This document shows positions 60,871 through 64,000 of a stretch of DNA of 64,000 nucleotides, one piece after another; positions within the stretch are counted from its first letter, which is position 1, and every line of letters begins with the position of its first letter. A program made the translations under genes and the position numbers. This stretch comes from Caballeronia temeraria (GTDB lineage Bacteria > Pseudomonadota > Gammaproteobacteria > Burkholderiales > Burkholderiaceae), in the NCBI RefSeq assembly GCF_001544795.2, contig NZ_FCOI02000034.1, positions 1 to 64,000 of the forward strand, read 5' to 3'. The notes under the pieces were generated by a model. The model was given only the letters and a program-made list of their open reading frames with translations, made no database searches and was not told where the DNA came from.

Positions 60871-61070
60871 GCCACGTCTTAAAAATTGTGAGATGAGCTT
60901 CTCGGTCGAACTTAAAGTCAGCCGCCAGTCGTCCCCGGTACTTGCGCAGGCGCTCGATCCGCTCCGCGACCGTTGGCTTCTTGCTTACGGAAAACGCCCC
61001 AGTTCGGCATCGCCTCAGCAGCCATCGGCGGCGAGACTGATCGGTCGCGTGGCAAGCGCCGACTCGTGAC

Positions 61071-61871
61071 TCAACGACCGCACACACCTCCCTTGTGTCT
61101 CGCTTTGTCCGCACTCCTTGCGGCATAGTCTTCCGAGAAGGCCCTCTGCGCGAAGCATGGAGCTGTCGTCGCGAGCAGCGCGTCAACCTTTGCGAACTGC
61201 TTGTCGAACACCCACGGACGGCGCGCCAGTGTGCGATCGTTGAGCCAATATGCGCTCCAATCCCGCGTCGTCTCGATGATCTCGCGTGCGAAGTCCGCCC
61301 CGTACTCGAGACCTCCTTCGATGACGACATCGACGTAGGATTCGACAATCGGAAACTTCGCGTCCGGAACCGGAAGCCGTTCGCCCGGCTGCTCGCCTTC
61401 CACCTTGGGAACGTAGACCCAGACGGTTCCCTGCGACGGCAGCGCCTGCCATGACACCGCCTCGATCAGTGCCCGCGGCACTTCGAGCCGCACGTACCCC
61501 TTCTCGCGCTGGTCGAATGCCGACATGTCATTGCCGACGGGATAGATGACGCCGTTGATTGTCATCGGCGCTTCGCCCTCTAACGGACGACGCAAACCTA
61601 GCGCAGTGAAGCCGGAGCCCGAGCGATCGCTCCAACTGCGTACGTAGCCGAATGCCGCCGAAACGCGCACTGGAATCGCCGCTACCGGCTTGCCGGCTGT
61701 CTCATTGCGCGATGGCGTGTTGATGAGCGAGCCGTAGCCGAAGATAAACTGGGTAGGCTGGTCGGGTAGACGCGTTCCCCAGAAGTCGGTGGTCTGTGAA
61801 TGCGCCGCTAACGCGACGAACGCGAGTGAGACTGCGATTGCAAGTCGAAAGTTTGCCAGCGCCGGCATCAT
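61071..61871 (-). CDS. Secreted gamma-glutamylcyclotransferase-like protein
   Basis: A 266-residue protein with a signal peptide (MMPALANFRLAIAVSLAFVA then LAAHSQT) and a GGCT/AIG2-like fold. The substrate-binding motif is FIFGYGSLIN and a candidate catalytic Glu is in SAFDQREKGYVRLEV. The C-terminal ETTRDWSAYWLNDRTLARRP is a typical extension. ATG at 61871 has GGAG upstream. Cytosolic homologues release 5-oxoproline from gamma-glutamyl compounds; a periplasmic member may act on exported peptides or glutathione. The frame is open to 61946 but lacks a signal there. Confidence 0.85.
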   Translation of the reverse strand: MMPALANFRLAIAVSLAFVALAAHSQTTDFWGTRLPDQPTQFIFGYGSLINTPSRNETAGKPVAAIPVRVSAAFGYVRSWSDRSGSGFTALGLRRPLEGEAPMTINGVIYPVGNDMSAFDQREKGYVRLEVPRALIEAVSWQALPSQGTVWVYVPKVEGEQPGERLPVPDAKFPIVESYVDVVIEGGLEYGADFAREIIETTRDWSAYWLNDRTLARRPWVFDKQFAKVDALLATTAPCFAQRAFSEDYAARSADKARHKGGVCGR

Positions 61872-62307
61872 CGTATCTCCGTCCCTCGCGACGCTGCCAA
61901 TGTACACCGCCCGGATGCTCCGCGTCCGAGCGATCGCTGTTGACAATTTCCATGCTCACGCACGAACGACGACAGTACAGTAGGGCTGCTGTAAGCGCGT
62001 CGTCGTGAAGACAAGCGAGGCGTAGATTCGCTTGTCCTCAGGCCTTGACCACACTCAGCGCGCCAATCGGCCGTCAAAGAAAAACGAGCCGCGGCGGCGC
62101 GATCTCATCTAGCTTGTCTTCGAGCGCAAATATCTCCCGTCTCATAACGTGCTGTTCCGGATCGGAAGAAGACAGCGAGAAACGACCTCGTCGTCAGTAC
62201 AACTGATGTGAAGCAGTTTACGAGTCAAGCTCCCGTCTCAAGAGCTCTTTGCTCACAGGACCCAGATCGGCGTTAGGCGGAAAGCTTGTCGTGTTGACGG
62301 GTGGGTC
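61872..62307. other. Intergenic region containing an inverted repeat
   Basis: About 0.44 kb between two minus-strand genes. No supported gene is seen. It contains the nine-base inverted repeat at 62010-62036 and otherwise unremarkable sequence of lower GC than the catabolic region. Confidence 0.5.
62010..62036. repeat. Inverted repeat, 9-bp perfect stem
   Basis: GACAAGCGA (62010-62018) and TCGCTTGTC (62028-62036) form a perfect nine-pair stem with a nine-base loop. No T-run follows on either strand, so it is not a standard terminator. It could be a REP-like unit, an operator or an mRNA structure. Confidence 0.55.
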
Positions 62308-63147
62308 CTACGCGCCGCCAAGCAGTTCTTCGAAACCGTTCTGACACAGTTTGAGCATGTTCTCAGGCTCTATCTTGCGATCAGTCGGTATCGTCACCGC
62401 TTCGCGGATTAGATCGTTTACCCGAGAAAACAGGACATCGATGCCCGCGGTGATGGATTTTCGTTGAGCGTCTGTTAGCGTTGCCTCAAGACTTTTCCAG
62501 ACCGGCAGGAGGTCATCTTCGATTCCGCCGCTGAAAAGGTACAGCGCGTCGTAGATGTAAAGCACATCCTGCGCGCGCTTTTCGCGGGCACGGTCGTCCC
62601 GGATCAGCAGCTTTTGGATGATGAAGCTCACGGGGTTGGGGATGCGCAGGTCGGCGACGGCTTCGCGTAGTCCGGACTCATCTGCAGGGATCGTCACAAG
62701 CCATGGTTCATGCAACAGCACTTCAAGGTGGCGCAATTTCTGGGCGACTACCCCGCCGTTGGCCAGCGTCGCGTCCGGCTCAAATTGCTTGGTGATGCTG
62801 TTGCGCCGCATCGGGCTGCCCGTCAATGGCGTGAGGAACTCGGCGTAGAAACCGTTCGCCTCATCGCCGAGTGTGTAGCGCATCGCCGGCGGCCGGAAAT
62901 TGCCAGCGAAATTCGGCTCCTCTTTAAAGCCCGCGTTGACGAGGGCTTCCTTGATATCGCCCTCGAGCGCGTCGCGCGCTGGAAACGCAACGTCAGCGTC
63001 TTGCGTGAAGATCGCAGCGAAGTCTGGCTTGTAGGCGCGCGGCTCGTACCGGTAAAGCCGGTAGGCCCAGCCCCCAACGAAGACAATCTGCGAGCGCCAC
63101 GGCGCTAGTGTCACAGCAAGTTTGCTGAATTCGGCGAAGTCGCTCAC
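62308..63147 (-). CDS. Nucleotidyltransferase, AbiEii/GSU2403-like
   Basis: A 279-residue minimal-nucleotidyltransferase-fold protein. The fold landmarks are IVFVGGWAYRLYRY and the acidic pair in FTQDADVAF (D-x-D). The helical C-terminus has NPVSFIIQKLLIRDDRAREK and RAQDVLYIYDALYLF, resembling the AbiEii/GSU2403 group found in type IV toxin-antitoxin pairs. The start is GTG at 63147, overlapping the stop of the regulator upstream as GTGA. Toxic NTP-transferase activity is inference from the family. Confidence 0.75.
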   Translation of the reverse strand: MSDFAEFSKLAVTLAPWRSQIVFVGGWAYRLYRYEPRAYKPDFAAIFTQDADVAFPARDALEGDIKEALVNAGFKEEPNFAGNFRPPAMRYTLGDEANGFYAEFLTPLTGSPMRRNSITKQFEPDATLANGGVVAQKLRHLEVLLHEPWLVTIPADESGLREAVADLRIPNPVSFIIQKLLIRDDRAREKRAQDVLYIYDALYLFSGGIEDDLLPVWKSLEATLTDAQRKSITAGIDVLFSRVNDLIREAVTIPTDRKIEPENMLKLCQNGFEELLGGA

Positions 63148-64000
63148 ACCTTATCCCCAATGACGCTTGCAAGGACGCCGCGTTCCAGTTCGAAGGCCAG
63201 TTCTGCCCCGCGGGCCGGATGCGCGGACACATCGAGCCACGTCTGAATGATGTCCGTGACCCAGAGGCCATCTCGAAAGATCGCGCCTTTCTGCACCGAT
63301 TGAGGGAAACTGAGCTGCTGAAGAATCAGATCGGGACGCTCGCCCTCTTTAGCGGGGCGCAGTGGCCGCCAGCTTTCGGCTTCCTTCAGGTTGGGAACCC
63401 AGATAGTCGGTGTTCCGCCCTTTACATGGCCGTAGCCCAAGGCCTTGGCTGCATCAAAAAGGCCCATAACGCCGGCGTGCTTTTTAAGAAGCTTTCGAAG
63501 CTGCTCGTCAGGCGGCGCAGGCGACACAAATTTTGTCGCCACAGCCAGTGGCGGCTGGCGGTACTCGGCTTTCCAGCGCTCGGCCAACTGCCGGCGGCGA
63601 ACCAACGTCAGAAAGTGCGACGACTCAAGGAACCCCTCCGCTTTCAGCGCATTGATTAGCCGGGTCGCAGTCATAGTGGAAACGCCAGCGGCGCGGGCGA
63701 GTTCCGTCGCGGTGCTGTACCGGACGCTTTCCGCAGCGAGCAGGTCCTCGCGCTGGATGTCAGCCGCAAGCAGGAGCTTGATCATCCACTGGAAGCTATC
63801 CGTGAACACCAGGCGCGGCGGAGCGCCGTGACCGCCCCGATGCGAACCGGCTGAGTGATCGGGACGCTCGGAGAGACGAAGCCCAGGAAACTCGACGTAC
63901 TGCGTCCCATCCGTTGAGAGCACAGCAAACGGTTCCCGGTCGCCGTACTCCCGATGAAACTCAATCAGGCGCTCAACGAGCGACCGGGAGGCAGTGGTGA
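63144..64000 (-). CDS. Winged-helix regulator of an AbiE-like pair, partial
   Basis: The frame continues off the right edge; about 285 residues are visible from TTASRSLVERLIEFHREYGD to VLASVIGDKV. The centre has a helix-turn-helix of the form YSTATELARAAGVSTMTATR then LINALKAEGFLE, and the C-terminal half contains GTPTIWVPNLKEAE. In AbiE systems the first gene is an autoregulatory antitoxin with an N-terminal HTH; here the HTH is central. The 4-base overlap with the nucleotidyltransferase gene supports a functional pair. The true start lies outside the window. Confidence 0.7.
   Translation of the reverse strand, partial: TTASRSLVERLIEFHREYGDREPFAVLSTDGTQYVEFPGLRLSERPDHSAGSHRGGHGAPPRLVFTDSFQWMIKLLLAADIQREDLLAAESVRYSTATELARAAGVSTMTATRLINALKAEGFLESSHFLTLVRRRQLAERWKAEYRQPPLAVATKFVSPAPPDEQLRKLLKKHAGVMGLFDAAKALGYGHVKGGTPTIWVPNLKEAESWRPLRPAKEGERPDLILQQLSFPQSVQKGAIFRDGLWVTDIIQTWLDVSAHPARGAELAFELERGVLASVIGDKV

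Noticed and set aside
1..64000. CRISPR arrays, rRNA operons, replication origins and prophage genes
   Set aside because: No regularly spaced repeats, rRNA-like segments, DnaA-box clusters or phage structural genes were seen on reading both strands.

Overview
The window reads as chromosome or megaplasmid sequence from a high-GC beta-proteobacterium, most likely Burkholderiaceae of the Caballeronia/Paraburkholderia type. This rests on strong G/C third-position bias, dense ATGA/GTGA gene overlaps, MHS and TRAP transporters beside CoA-linked catabolism, and familiar Burkholderia-type proteins. The species is inference; no rRNA or tRNA gene was recognised.

1-3.7 kb: an edge region of remnants (SDR tail, frameshifted flavin reductase, broken D-amino-acid-dehydrogenase-like gene) around an intact zinc alcohol dehydrogenase and a secreted glycine-zipper protein.

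3.7-29.3 kb: the main feature is two paralogous versions of one catabolic gene set that I cannot match to a characterised pathway. Set A is a minus-strand seven-gene operon (10963 down to 3683): enoyl-CoA hydratase, MHS transporter, CoA-transferase, shikimate-dehydrogenase-like enzyme, DUF993 protein, sugar-isomerase-like TIM barrel and MaoC hydratase. It is divergent from a TetR regulator, with a 16-bp palindrome at its promoter. Set B repeats the six enzyme types and adds a TRAP carboxylate importer, a Gfo/Idh/MocA oxidoreductase, two SDRs, an aldo/keto reductase, two acyl-CoA dehydrogenases and a second CoA-transferase. Set B has three transcription units, and each has the same perfect 12-bp palindrome TAGATCGATCTA in or next to a sigma-70-like promoter. 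The obvious regulator is the LacI-family protein encoded inside the set. Together the genes suggest uptake of a polyhydroxylated carboxylic acid (sugar acid, cyclitol or shikimate/quinate-like), oxidation and isomerisation, CoA activation and beta-oxidation-like breakdown.

29.3-32.9 kb: a YjzC-like small protein, an alpha/beta hydrolase, a dead IS630 element and a cytochrome c remnant.

32.9-43.6 kb: a ten-gene plus-strand surface-glycan cluster: PIG-L deacetylase, five glycosyltransferases of GT2/GT4/GT9 type plus one further GT-B-like enzyme counted among them, a GmhB-like HAD phosphatase, a NodU/CmcH-type carbamoyltransferase and a UDP-glucuronate-decarboxylase-like enzyme. No flippase or polymerase is present.

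43.6-61.9 kb: an accessory region with stress and ion functions (hemerythrin, low-affinity iron permease family protein, formaldehyde-dehydrogenase-type ADH, SDR, Pit/DUF47 and Na/Pi phosphate transporters, gamma-glutamylcyclotransferase-like protein). It includes an ABC exporter fused to a degenerate histidine-kinase ATPase domain and a receiver domain. Several genes here are decayed: two ADH remnants, a truncated M20 peptidase and a truncated TauE.

62.3-64 kb: an AbiE-like pair, a winged-helix regulator running off the window edge and a nucleotidyltransferase overlapping by GTGA.
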